64,000 nucleotides of DNA, taken from contig NC_079136.1 in assembly GCF_945859705.1 (NCBI RefSeq), positions 57,798,094 to 57,862,093 on the forward strand, given 5' to 3'. Below the pieces are notes generated by a model. It worked only from the letters and a program-made list of their open reading frames with translations, did no database searches and was not told the DNA's origin. Below, in pieces: positions 33,836-44,931 of the stretch (the first letter of the stretch is position 1; every line of letters starts with the position of its first letter). A program made the translations under genes and the position numbers. Source of the DNA: Episyrphus balteatus (taxonomy: Eukaryota; Arthropoda; Insecta; Diptera; Syrphidae).

Positions 33836-35270
33836 ACGGTGGTCTTGAAAACGCGGCAGGTTTTATAAAAATGGACCCCAAAAGTAATGATGCAGATTTG
33901 TTCGAAATGATCTCAGGATTGCAAATTTGTAAATTTCAAAATCGTACCTGATCCCTTTTTTGAGCTACAGGCATTTTACATTTATACACGCGGGAGGGCA
34001 TTTGGGAAAAAAATTTAAAATAAAAACAAAAGCACATTATAATGTCCTATACCTTTTTGAAAAGCTTAAGTATACTCCTTGAATTTGATGTTTATATGAA
34101 GTTGATTGAGTAAATGGTTTTTGAGAAATTTAATTTTAAGGTTATTAGGTATTTTAGAAAAAAAATATTTTTTTTTTTCGTTCAGTTTATTTTATTCAAT
34201 TGTTTTTAATAAAGGGTACAATTTTTTTATACAAATCAATGCTCTCATTGATTTCAAGTCAAAAACAAAAAACCGCATGTTTAAAAGTAAAAGGAAAAAT
34301 GTATCTTTTCTCCAAATTTTGTTTAGCTTTTTTTAATCTTTTTTTTTTTCAAATAAAAAAAAATTAGCCTCAAATAAAATGGAAAAAAGGTCACTGTAAC
34401 ACGATGCTGATCAGGACGTCTTCTTTTTTTTAAATTAACGCGAAAAGTCAACATGGATTCATGAAAAATGGCTCTCACGATGAAAATCGAGAAAAGGTTT
34501 TGTAGTCCCTGAGGACCTTAGCTGTCCTGAAATCTATGTAATGTGGTATATTTTTCGGTTATACGTAACATTAGAACTCTAACCTTCCAAAAATAGTCCT
34601 GAAATACTCAGAACGTAAAAAATATAACTTAAAAAAATATAAAAATGAAAAAAAAAAAAACACAAAACTCCAAAAATGGCAAAAAAACATTAAAAAAAAC
34701 AGCAAAAATGAACAAAAAACCTAAAAAAAAGGATCCAAAATACCACTTCGTTCTTGGGGTTGATTCTGAGTTACACTAAAAGTGATTAGAACTTACAAAT
34801 CTGTTCATTAAATGACCATTATACAAATTTTTCCTTAGGAACAAATAAAACAAATATAAAAGTGCCTATCTTATTTCCCATTTTTGAAAAACTAGAATAG
34901 TTTTTTTAATCTATTTTTAAAGATTTCACTAAGAACTAAATAGAACATTCAATTTTGAAAAAAAAACTTGTACCTTGTAATTCAAATTAAAAAAAAAATT
35001 AATTTAAATACAAAAAATTATTTTTTTTTTTTTTTAATTTTGACTTTGAAATTAAATTTCTCAAAAACTATTTACTCAATCAACTTCAAAAAATCATCAA
35101 ATTCAAGGAGTATATTTTAGCTTTCCAAAAAGGTATAGGACATTATAATGTGCTTTTGTTTTTTGTTTAAAATGCCTGTAACTCAAAAAAGGGATCATTT
35201 CGAACAAATCTGCATCATTACTTTTGGGTTCCATTTTTATAAAACCTTCCGCGTCTTCAAGATCACCGTG
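33836..35270. repeat. Inverted repeat pair with ~0.9-kb spacer
   Basis: Left (about 33836-34142) and right (about 35043-35270) mirror each other. GTAATGATGCAGATTTGTTC near 33884 matches the reverse complement near 35202, and AAAAGCACATTATAATGTCC near 34029 matches near 35140. The left arm contains about 80 extra bases. Probably an older fold-back element whose inner parts have diverged. Termini and target duplication were not resolved. The 112-codon frame at 35103-35441 is largely this repeat. Confidence 0.6.
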
Positions 35271-35639
35271 AAAATTCATTTTAAATTTTCTCAGACATTT
35301 CTTCGAAAATGCTGTTGAAGTTCTAAGTTCTTCTTTTTGAAAGACGCGACTTATTTCTAGCAGATAATTTAATTTCAGAAAGAGAAGCCTTGTAGAATTA
35401 CCATAAGAAGTTTTTATTGAAAAGAAAAAGTTCGATCCCATTTCTCGGAGGCATTCAAATCTTCAATTTTTGTAAGAAGACTCTTCCCCAAGGCATTGAA
35501 ATGTAAGCAAACATTTATAAGGTTTTGACCAAAGAATTTTCAAATTCAAGTTTCAAATCAATAAAAATAAAACTAAAAAAAAAAATAACTTCAAAATTCT
35601 ATTAAACATTCTTCCCTCGATTTGAATACTTCTGGGTTC

Positions 35640-36300
35640 CTCCTAGATATTCCATCTGTATACGTACCATCTCAAAACTTTCGACATTTTCACTGCACAA
35701 AATTTTAATTGCACAATTTGCCGAGATCCATGCAATAATAGCTCCCTATCCACCAATTACACCTCAGCCACCTCATCCCCTCTTAGAAGGATTCCATTCC
35801 CAAATAGAACTTCTCTTTACAAAATCTGGTACTGGGTGGTGTATAAGGTAGTAGATTGGGAGATGAGATGTGAGATAGAACAAAAGTGTTTGGATTTATC
35901 CGACGTGGCTGAGTGAACTTACCCTAAAGGTGTGATGCCAAAATAATGATTATTCTTTGGTGATTAATGCTTTTATCACCGCACCAAGTTCATCATTGCC
36001 AGAAGCTTAATCAGAATGCCGTTGCCAACTGATGGTAACACATTAGTTTTATATCGCCCTCGTCATCGTTGTCGGTATAGTGTCGGATATGGAAGAGTTT
36101 ATGGAAGTCTGGGAGTTTTAGTTGATGATGGTTGTATATTTCAGACGACGAGAGAGAGGTATTGTATCTATACATAGTTCCCATAGTATACCTACCAATG
36201 TAAATGCACAGCATGGAAAATATATTGCGGCACAGAGACATATTGTGATCGTCGTGTCGTCCTGTTGCCGTATTTGATTTAGCCTGAAGATTTTTAGTCA
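35640..36300. promoter_or_regulatory. Candidate conserved noncoding block
   Basis: Balanced composition, no repeats, ATTA/TAAT sites clustered around 35940-36010, GACGACGAGAGAGAGG near 36145. Looks like cis-regulatory DNA; no exon signature. Function is inference only. Confidence 0.3.
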
Positions 36301-37062
36301 GGTTGGTGTAGTACCTACCACCTTTATCGACCCGTTAAGTTGAAGCCATAAAATAATTATCAGGATATTATTATTTGGGGAATTCCCCCCAAAGTTTTAT
36401 GATTTAAAATAAATTATTCGATAAGATTAAGTTTTAGCTGTGTTGAGAAGTTAAAAGAATTTGACGCGAGTTGAGGAATTGGTGGCACTATAATTTTATA
36501 TTGATAACTTTTGAACAAGGGTGCTAAAAACTGAAAAAGGACGAGGTTTTTTTTTATAGCTCACATGGTTTTTGAATTATTGAGTTATTCGCCAAAATAA
36601 GTCTGAAGTAAGCGGACAAAATCTGATATGATTAAAAACAGTATAGGTTTGACTGACCTCTAAATTTGTAGATTTTAAATGCTTTTCAATTCTACAATCT
36701 TGGTTTTTATAGCCCCAACAATTTTTTTTGTTATTCCAAATTACGTTAAAATAAGACTGAAGTTAGCAGACGAAAATAGGAAATTATTATTTTTTTGATG
36801 CCAAAAATTGTAGCTAATCAAATGCTTATTTTTTTGCTCCACCGAGTCATTTTTTTTTTCTCAACTTTAAGTTTCTGCGCTTTCGGTTTGATCAGGCCAG
36901 TTTAGACAAAATCCAGGAAAATGCAAAATTCAAATATTATTTTTTGCAGAAGTTTAGGTACACTCAGAGAAAAACGTCAGGATTATTTTTATATTTCTGT
37001 ATTCTTATTTAATTAATCATTATTCGAGTTCGGGCGTGATAAATTTAAGTAGGTAAATTAAG

Positions 37063-37193
37063 AGCCGATTTTTCAATAGCCAGATAAACCCCAGTTAAGG
37101 CTTATTCCTACGAATAAAAGTTTTTTTTTGTATTGACATTTATTCTTCTGATAGGTCTAACTGACGATTAAAAAATCAGGGCTAAGTGTTTTA
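37063..37193 (-). repeat. Mini-MITE, copy 1
   Basis: TTTTTCAATAGCCAGATAAA (37069-37088), then TATTCTTCTGATAGGTCTAA and ATTAAAAAATCAGGGC. The reverse complement matches 61988-62110. The unit is itself an imperfect palindrome with TTTTTCAAT-type ends. Confidence 0.6.
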
Positions 37194-37489
37194 ACCAAGC
37201 AGCGGTAAGTAAGAACTCCAAATACTAAAATTGAATTAGAAGGAAATTTTACGTCAAAACGATTTGAAACACATTCAAAGGTTGTGTTTTTTGAAATTTT
37301 TGGTTCTCACTATCACATGCAAGAGGTGCAGATTTGGTAAGACTCAATTCTTAGCTCTCCAGTTTCATTTCACTTAACAAAAACGCAACAAAAGTCGATG
37401 CGCAAAAAAGCTTTCATCAATGGATGACGGTGCAGCCATTCCTAATTTTCGAAGGATTGTTGGTCTGCGTAATTAAAGTTTTTTATCTT

Positions 37490-38470
37490 TTTGAAGTGAA
37501 AACTTCTTTAGTATCGTAGTGATTTGAAACAAGATGAAACGAAAACGCGACACGATTTCAACTTGTTATAACTTTTTTGTTTTAATAGATAGATGAATGA
37601 AATTTGTACTGTAGATAGATAGATAATTAAATAAATTATAACTGTACAGAATTTCAATTAATTTCATATTAAAAATTCGGAGATAACGGTAAAAAGATGT
37701 TCTTTTCCAACACACGTTATATCTTTTGATCTAGTGCACATACAAATTTGATTTAACTTTTATACGCATGCTGATAACATAACTTTTTATTTGATATATC
37801 ACACATAACGTTAAGTGCTCTACAAGTTACACAATCTTAAATTGAAAAAAAAATATGCCGGTAGAATGGATGTGAGCCTCAAAAAAAATATTTTTTTCGG
37901 TTGAGTTTGGCCAAACGACTTTATTGTTTTACATAATCGCTCTTTGTCGTGACTATCGTTTACTTCAGTATCGTTGACTTGCCGCTCGTTTCGTATTACG
38001 TAATAGACCCCCAGTGTAGGAAGTACCGTAATCTCAGTTTCAAATTTCGACATAGTTGGCTTTAAAAAATTCTTACTTTTTTTTGTAGGCATGGTAGAAA
38101 TATGATTGATACGTCATATAAAAAGTGAAATAAGCTTTCAGATGATTTAAAATTTATCATAGGTTGTCATTTAAAAAATAGATTTAATGAGAAAAAAAAA
38201 ATTGAATTTTGTACTTTTTTGATGAAAAAATTGATTGGGTTCAAAAAATTCTAGCTCTTTTTTGTAGATGTTGTATAGACATGGTCGATATAAATATTTT
38301 GAGCTGCAACAATAAGCTTTCGGGTGGTATAAAATTTATTATAGGGTGGATTTAAAGGTGATAGAATAAAAAAAGGTTGACTTTTTCGATTTTTTTTGCA
38401 AAAAAAAAATGATTTTTTAAGGTTTCACTTCTACCACGTGTGAATTGCACACATGACTTTTTTTGTAGAA
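37490..38470 (-). repeat. Dispersed ~0.9-kb repeat family, reverse copy
   Basis: Reverse complement of 15745-16670 with the same landmarks in mirrored order, from GAAAACTTCTTTAGTATCGT (about 37498) to CACGTGTGAATTGCACACAT (about 38437). It differs in the middle: about 37870-38010 holds a GC-richer segment (CGTTGACTTGCCGCTCGTTT) where the other copy has unrelated sequence. Two of the frames here are just repeat translation. Confidence 0.7.
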
Positions 38471-38689
38471 TTAAGTATATTTAAGTGTTTTTTTTTTTTT
38501 TTTTTTGTTAAAAAAAGAAATAAAAATAAAAATCGAAATTTATGAATGCTTTTTTACATTTTGGTATCGTTGTGGAGAAAGAGATTCTGAAAGTAAGATC
38601 ATACAATTTTAAATCAAGATTAAATAAGCTAGATATAATCCGAAAGAAACTTATATAAATAAATTTAAGAATTAAAATAAAATCTTAAT

Positions 38690-39070
38690 TTCTTCTTCTT
38701 CTTCCTTTTTCTCGGCGCTGTTATGATCTCGATGTCGAGGGGATCATAACTATCCCACGTAACTGCTTCACACTAGTGATCCGCCTGTGGGGTTCGCCGG
38801 GTTGACCTCAGAAATCGGCAACAAGCCTCCCGGTTTTGTATTGTTCCATTTCTAAGGCCAACTGAATGCTGGTGGTTTTGCATTTGCTTGTACCAGGAGT
38901 TTTTAGGCCTACCTTTCTTTCTATTTCGTGTTGGAACGTTGTATGATATTGCTTTTTTGACGGGGTTCTCAGGATCTCTCCTTTGAACATGGCAATACCA
39001 ACTGAGTCGGTCGTGTTCAATTTTTTGGGAGATGGTGTTTTTAACATGAAGGCTTCCTCGGATCTTCGTA
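38690..39070 (-). repeat. GC-richer unclassified block, possible retroposon fragment
   Basis: Starts at TTCTTCTTCTTCC and contains GATCTCGATGTCGAGGGGAT and TGTGGGGTTCGCCGGGTTGA. A minus-strand frame (38808-39047, 79 codons) is Lys/Thr-rich with no domain I recognise. The flanks ATAAAATCTTAATTT at about 38680 and 39077 are a direct repeat of 15 bases, which could be the target duplication of a retroposon. Identity unknown. Confidence 0.4.
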
Positions 39071-39334
39071 CTTCTAATAAAATCTTAATTTAATATTGGA
39101 TAATGGTCTGAAATTAAGCTTTTCTTTCATAAAATAAACCGATGAAGCATCTACTTAACTTAAGTCTTGTAGGTAAGTCTTGAAATAAGAATTCTTAAAT
39201 TAATAAAAACCAGGCTCAAAACAAGAATTTCGGGCTAGGATTAAGAATTTCTTAGCTTAACAGACTTTCGTTAACGAAACGGCTTGATTTGACACTGACA
39301 TTCTTGATTTTAGCTTGTTTTTTTCCTGAGTGTA

Positions 39335-40138
39335 TACTAGACTCAGATGAAACGCGAAAACCTCTAATTTTTATCTCGATCAATTTTCTTGTTATTAAAT
39401 ATTGTGCTAAAATAGTGGCGTTTTTAATTGGCAATCTGGAAGCAAAAAAAAGCAATCTGAATGCGTTCAATTGGGCAATACTGACAGAAAAAAGAGAATT
39501 TCTCTTCTGTTTTTAAAAACAGAATCAGAAGCAGAATCACTCACACATTCATAGATTTAAATGTCAGATGTCACACTTGACCAAAAAAACAAAAACAAAT
39601 GAAATTTGGCGCGAATACACATATACATATGTGACACATTTCAAACTCAACCAATACATTTACAAACTTCAGATTCTTGGGAATAAAAAAAACTGTTCAA
39701 TTGGGATTCCGAATCGAAGAACAATTCCGGATTGCCAATCCAAAACGCCATAAGACTCAACCTCATATTTTGTAACTGTCCAAATTTTCAAAAAAAGATG
39801 CATTTAAAATTTTTTTTTTTCGAAATCGTAGCTATGCAAAACAATTTTCTATTAAAGTTTAAATAGGGAACTTTTTATGTGTTAGGCATATGTTATTTTC
39901 ATGCTAAGGAAGTTATTAATTTCCATAGTGAAAAAATATCACTCAAGGCTTTTTTATTTCATTTCACATATTCACACAATTTTTTAAAAATTGTTCATCA
40001 TAACGATTATTCAAAGTTTCAAACACCAAAAATTAAGAAGCGATTCTTTCATACCTGTGCTTGGAGTTGATCTAATGGTGCTTTGAAGGTTTTTTATCTC
40101 CGTTCCTTGGAACCATAATTTTTTGAAATACGGAAATC
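39335..40138. other. AT-rich noncoding stretch
   Basis: Short frames on both strands at 39252-39516 have no family signature. No gene recognised. Confidence 0.4.
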
Positions 40139-40978
40139 GGGATCGGGTCAAAATTCTGGCTTCAAAATTCTGCTTTTCAAAATTCTGCTTTTTCAGCGAA
40201 AATTCTGTTTTTCAAAATTCTGCTTTTTTTCTATTCTGTTTTTCAAAATTCTGCTTTTTAAAATTCTGCTTTTCAAAATTCTGCCAGCATTATATTTGAA
40301 CAAAAAAATTCTGCTAATTCTGTTTTTTTTTTTTATAGCATATGCGCTGGCTAAAGAAAAATACACCTCATTAATGTAATTCAACATTGGTACTTTGCTA
40401 AATTTTTTTATTTAAGTGTCGCAAATATGTTTTGAAATGCATAGCTATACTGACTTTCTTTCAAATAAAATATGTACATATACTAATTGGAACCGATGTT
40501 GTATATTCCTTTTCTTATTCAAATTTTTGAATATTCATCTTTATTTGATAAATTAATAAATTTTTAGTTATTTTCGGAAATGTTTAATATTAAAAACCTT
40601 TTCTTAATATTTTCAAATTTATTCATTTATAAAACAAAAATTAATTCGCATTTAAAAAATGACAAATTATGTAGGTAAGTAATCAAATAAGCAGATAATT
40701 TTTCAAAAAGATGATTTTACAGAATTCTGCAAAAAATTAAAAAAGGGTTTGGAAAATGTTAAAAACCGCGCGCTTTTTAACATTTTCCAAGCCCTTTTTT
40801 AATTTTTCGCAGAATTTTGAAAAGCAGAATTATGAAAAGCAGAATTTTGAAAAACAGAATTTTGAAAAACAGAATTTTGAAAAGCAGAATTTTGAAAGCA
40901 GAATTTTGTAAAGCAGAATTTTGAAAGCAGAATTTTGACAAAAGAATTTTGACCCCAGCAGAATATTGACCCCAACCC
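40139..40978. mobile_element. Foldback-like element with inverted arrays of a ~16-bp unit
   Basis: The left array (about 40145-40330) iterates TTCAAAATTCTGCTTT. The right array (about 40808-40975) iterates the mirror GCAGAATTTTGAAAA. Outer ends read GGGTCAAAATTCTG and CAGAATATTGACCCC. Terminal inverted repeats made of short tandem units are the hallmark of Foldback/Galileo-type elements. The middle (about 40331-40720) is AT-rich with no transposase. The long frames on the minus strand (40777-41164) just translate the array. Confidence 0.7.
40724..40814. repeat. Hairpin with CCGCGCGC loop inside the Foldback-like element
   Basis: Arms 40724-40765 and 40774-40814 pair almost perfectly (GGAAAATGTTAAAAA with TTTTTAACATTTTCC), leaving an 8-base all-G/C loop. 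Confidence 0.75.
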
Positions 40979-41379
40979 ATAGAAATCTTTTAATTTGTAA
41001 AATATTTGCAATGCTCCAAATATTTTAGTCCGAAAAAGAAGAGAACATAAGTAATTCTTAATAAAATTTTCACTGATATCAAAAAATACGACACAAAAAA
41101 TAACCACACAAAATATTAGGTAGGCAATATCAAGTACTTTTTTTCTGCTTTTGTTCAACTTCATAAAAAAAAACTTTGTTAAATATGTACACTATTTAAA
41201 TTTTAATACATTATGCATTATAAATTTTAAAAAATATCGGTTTTTGTACTTTAAACACCGCTCATGTTACACATGTATCTTAGACTTTAGTTACCTATCT
41301 ATCACACACTGTAAAGTACAACTAACCTAAACAAATTTTCCAAAATCAATTGGAAGCCAGCAAATTTAGCATATTTGCA

Positions 41380-42240
41380 AACATCTCCCGCTTCAAGCTG
41401 TCACTTTTCACTTATGCAAAACGAGTTGTCCAAACAATGACATCATCCCTCTGTTGGGTCAGGATAATTTACAACTTTGCTTTCAATTCAAAATAATAGA
41501 CCAACAACAGTGCAAAAGGACTACTGCCTAAGTATCTAAACAAAAGGATTGTTGCACCAATTGTTACACAAAACGATTGCAAAAATGATGTTTGCATACT
41601 ACCGTTTTCAAGGACATATGACAGAACAATGCAATTTACAACCCAAAACCTTCAACATTGTGTATCCTTCCGATATCCTTCCTTTGTGAAAACAAAATTC
41701 CATCGGTAAATCAAAATACAAAGGTCATTCCGCTGCTGCTGTCCGCCGACGCATATGCTTCCAGTTGGTTTCAAACTCTTCAAATAGTTGAACATACTCT
41801 CATATAAAAATTCTCATACCATACAAAAGATTCAAGAACAATGAACTATCGGCCTTTTTGACTTGATTCCAAATCGCACAGCTCACGCAATTTACTCATC
41901 AGGATCCATTGCGAAATTCAAGTTCCAAACTGAATCTGGGAATTTCGCACATCAGAGAGAGAGCGAGGCCAAGGCAGAGGTAGAGAGAAAAAGTCCATCA
42001 GCGCGCACAATAAACTCAACTCAGTCCAGTACCATCAGTAACTCATCATCATTAGAAATTTTTCGCAAAAGTTTCGAAATTATTTTTATAACTCTTTACT
42101 TGGCAATAATAATTGCGATTGCGGTGTTGTTTGCGCTGAAAATAGCCTTCGCTTCGTCGGTCGTTGTGATTTCATCTCTTAAATTCAATTTTAATAACTC
42201 TTGACGACGACGCAAGGCGATGACGAGAGAGATAGATTTA
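41380..42240 (+). promoter_or_regulatory. Candidate promoter or 5' untranslated exon
   Basis: GC-richer and non-repetitive. It has CATATAAAAATTC (about 41800) as a possible TATA region, CAGAGAGAGAGCGAGG (about 41954) as GAGA-type sites, ACTCAGTCCAGTACCATCAG (about 42013) with initiator-like TCAGT motifs, and a second AGAGAGATAG near 42226. A 113-codon frame (41863-42204) ending in a hydrophobic segment overlaps it but matches no family I know, so I do not call it a gene. The strand is a guess from motif order. Confidence 0.3.
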
Positions 42241-42755
42241 TATATATAGTTTTTGTTGTTGTTGTTTTTGTATTAGGTATATGAATGTTTGTGAAAATAA
42301 TATGATTGGACATCAAAAATTAAGTACAACAGAAAAAAAAAAACTTAACGTTTATACTACCAGAGATAATAATTACATCCATCCGATAAAGTGGACTTCA
42401 TTTTACGCAACTTTGTGATCATTTTTTATGCGGGTCTGCCAGCGCAATCAACAAGCAATAATGTCAGATTGTCGGAGAGAGAGAAACTAACCAAATGTTT
42501 GGTTTGGTTGAAGTTGAGTATAGGTTTAAGGTAACTTGGTTTGGTACACCAATTTAAAGGCAATTACCTGGTACAGTGCGAGTATGAAAAGTGGGCAGTT
42601 TTATTATTTCCACTTGTTGTACTGAAATTGTTTAAGAAAAAAAAAATTAAATTGCATTTATTTTGGACTTAATAATTACACAGCCACACAAAAAAATATA
42701 AAAGTTCTGACCTTTGGTTGCGACTAGGTTTTTCATTTAGTTTTTGGGTCGTGGA

Positions 42756-42909
42756 AACCGAATCCGAAGTCTATTTTGCCGTATCACGTCAGGTTTTTGA
42801 AATATCCTCAAAAAATGTCTAAACTCAAAAAAAAAGTTCTTATCTGACATTTTTTTAGGATATCTCAAAAACCTGACTTGATACGGCAAAATGGACTTCG
42901 GATTCGGTT
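42756..42909. repeat. 64-bp inverted repeat
   Basis: AACCGAATCCGAAGTCTATT (42756 on) through TCAAAAAATGTC (to 42819) is mirrored at 42846-42909 with a few mismatches. The loop is 26 bases. Probably a small fold-back element. Confidence 0.75.
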
Positions 42910-42989
42910 AAAATATTAAAATTTTAACATCGTCGCTTCAGAAACAAAATGTTTTGATTTTAAATACCTATACAAAAAGTTTATAGTCT

Positions 42990-43175
42990 AAGAGCCCACA
43001 GCAAATTTTGGGAGTGAAGGTATAACCAAAATGTGAGGTGAGTATGCAGTTTTATAGCCTTATGCGTTCTAAAAAATGAATTCAAAAGTCTGGCAGCTTT
43101 AAATCGCGGCTTTATATTGTTTTTAGGAGGTGGAAAAATATGAGTTTTCCAATTCATAGAAGTAGGCTTACCCAA
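42990..43175 (+). repeat. Diverged fragment of the palindrome family at 19618-25866
   Basis: AAATTTTGGGAGTGAAGGTATAACCAAAAT, GCAGTTTTATAGCCTTATGCG and GAGTTTTCCAATTCAT are diverged but collinear with the left arm near 20147-20300. The fragment is single-armed. Confidence 0.6.
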
Positions 43176-43503
43176 ACAACATTTCAGCTTCTTTTAAACT
43201 TTAGTAAGGTTGTTGGGCATGGAAAAAGGAGAACGTTATACAAGTTTGACCCTCTTTAAGGATCTTAAACGAAGATTTACCGAAGCTCTACAGAAGCTTT
43301 GAGATTGGACAGATAGCTTCGGAAGAGCTTGTATAGCTCTTTAATACATGTCTTATCGAAATTTAAAAAAAAAAAAAAAACTACAAAAAAGAATTCTTTT
43401 TTAACTGGTTTTAAATCATGAATTTTGTCTTTTGATCTGATATATCATTCCATTAGTTTTTAGTATATCTATTAATAATAATTTTGAAAGTATATAATTT
43501 TTT

Positions 43504-43573
43504 TACCACACCCACTAATCGAACTTCGTATCTTCTTGGCCGTAGTCCACAACTCTACTCACTCGGCCATCCT
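43504..43573 (-). tRNA. tRNA-Leu/Ser-like sequence (pseudo-tRNA or SINE head)
   Basis: On the minus strand: AGGATGGCCGAGTGAGTAGA (a good A box, typical of leucine tRNA 5' halves), then GTGGACTACGGCC in the anticodon region, then AAGTTCGATTAG as a degenerate B box. The arms do not close into a full class II cloverleaf and the B box lacks GGTTCGANNCC, so this is not a functional tRNA. A tRNA-derived SINE or tRNA pseudogene fits better. Confidence 0.45.
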
Positions 43574-44100
43574 AGTATATTCATTAATGAAATCAAAAAC
43601 TTAATCAGTTCAAATAGCAAAAAAATGTCCGAGCTAAATTATTCAATGTCAAAACCAAAAAGTGTCCGAGCTAGATTATTTAATATCAAAACCAAAAATC
43701 AAATACAAAACTTGGTAATTTCTGTAAAGCTTCTATAAACTCATTAAACAGGGTTATCCAAAAAACAAGCTTTCTTCGTTTAAGTTTCTTTAATAGTATT
43801 TAAACAACTTATTACAAGTTTTTAAACAAGTCAGAACTTCTATAAGCAGTTAAATTCTGAAGCAAGTTCAATACAAGCTGTATAAAAAGTAGATCCTGTG
43901 AGATACCGTGAACGAAAACATAAGAAGATTAAATTTAAAATACCCTGAACGAAAAAAAAACCAATATTTTATGAACTGGTTGCGATAGAACTTTTTTCTA
44001 TCTGTTTTTAGAACAGTCATAAGTGTATCTAAAAGCCGTTTTAGGGTTGCCTATTCTCTATCTGGCATCCTGCATTATATTCGGATACATTCTAAACAAA
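43574..44100. other. AT-rich noncoding stretch
   Basis: No gene. Several AAGCTTCTATA/AAGCTT phrases repeat loosely (43190-43880), perhaps low-order repeat DNA. Confidence 0.35.
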
Positions 44101-44109
44101 AATTACCAG

Positions 44110-44578
44110 GGAAATGGTTTCGGGAGAAGGGTCCCAATCGGTAAAAATGGTGAAAAATTTCCATTTTTTTTGTGCTTTCTCCATATTCTTAACCATTAAA
44201 GAACGAAATTAAAACTAAAAAATTAATGAAATTTCAAGAACTTTTTAGTTGGTAGTTTTTTTTCAACTTTTTGAATCGTTATACCTAAGAAACGGTGGGT
44301 CTTAGGAAAAAAAAGTGTCATGACACTTTTTATAGATAATAATCTGGTCTACAATATTTGCATTGAAAATTTTTTGATAAGACTTAACGTTTTGCTGAAA
44401 ATTGTGAAAAACCAGTTTTTGTGACCTTTGACCCCAATTATATTTTTTTCTAGGTCTTGGTTCGATGAGGACTTTTTAGATTTAATTAATGATGGTATTT
44501 CCAACAATCCTACCAATTTTCAGCATGCTGGGAATTTATGTAACCTCACCCCCTTATTTTAGTCTAATTTGACCGGAC
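44110..44578 (+). repeat. Probable right-end fragment of the GYCCAGTCA palindrome family
   Basis: Ends TTTGACCGGAC followed by TA (44579-44580), the same terminus as at 1400 and 61397. The interior includes a 20-bp palindrome AAAAGTGTCATGACACTTTT (44311-44330). No left arm was found; the left edge is arbitrary. Confidence 0.4.
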
Positions 44579-44931
44579 TATCACGGCATCACGGTAATTA
44601 AACTTTAAATAATGAGCGTAGAAAAATTGAATTTGTTCAAAAATTAAAAATTTGGTATACAAAGTTAGCATGACAAGTCTTTGTGGTCAAATTTTGACCA
44701 AACTAAAGTGCGCTCAATTTGTTTGACTTCACGGCATAAACAGGGCAATTATTCGGCAATTACTGCGATAAAAAAAAAAACTTTTTCAAAAGTTGTCGTT
44801 CTAAGTTTATACGGGTGCAATTTCGGGGAGGAATCTGTCAAGCGCCTTCTCTCTCTCTTCTATGTTCTTAGTTAGTGCTTTCATCATGCCAAGTCTTTGA
44901 TACTTTCAAGATTTAAAGAAGTGTACAAGTA

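Larger units (their letters stand above)
36961..39332. mobile_element. Possible TA-flanked composite bounded by CACTCAG ends
   Basis: CACTCAGAGAAAAA after TA (36959-36960) and TTTTTTCCTGAGTG before TA (39333-39334) would form a short terminal inverted repeat. The interior is a mosaic of other repeats (37063-37193, 37490-38470, 38690-39070), so these ends may belong to two separate copies. Confidence 0.3.

Noticed and set aside
35103..35441. 112-codon minus-strand frame
   Set aside because: Largely the right arm of an inverted repeat; the left arm gives a similar peptide only because it is a copy.
40799..41164. 121-codon repetitive minus-strand frame (QNSAF-type repeats)
   Set aside because: Translation of the tandem array of the Foldback-like element; the frame persists only because the unit lacks stops.
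41863..42204. 113-codon plus-strand frame with a hydrophobic stretch near its end
   Set aside because: No family, no splice or conservation evidence. It begins in sequence with no clear start context. Kept only as part of a possible promoter or untranslated block.
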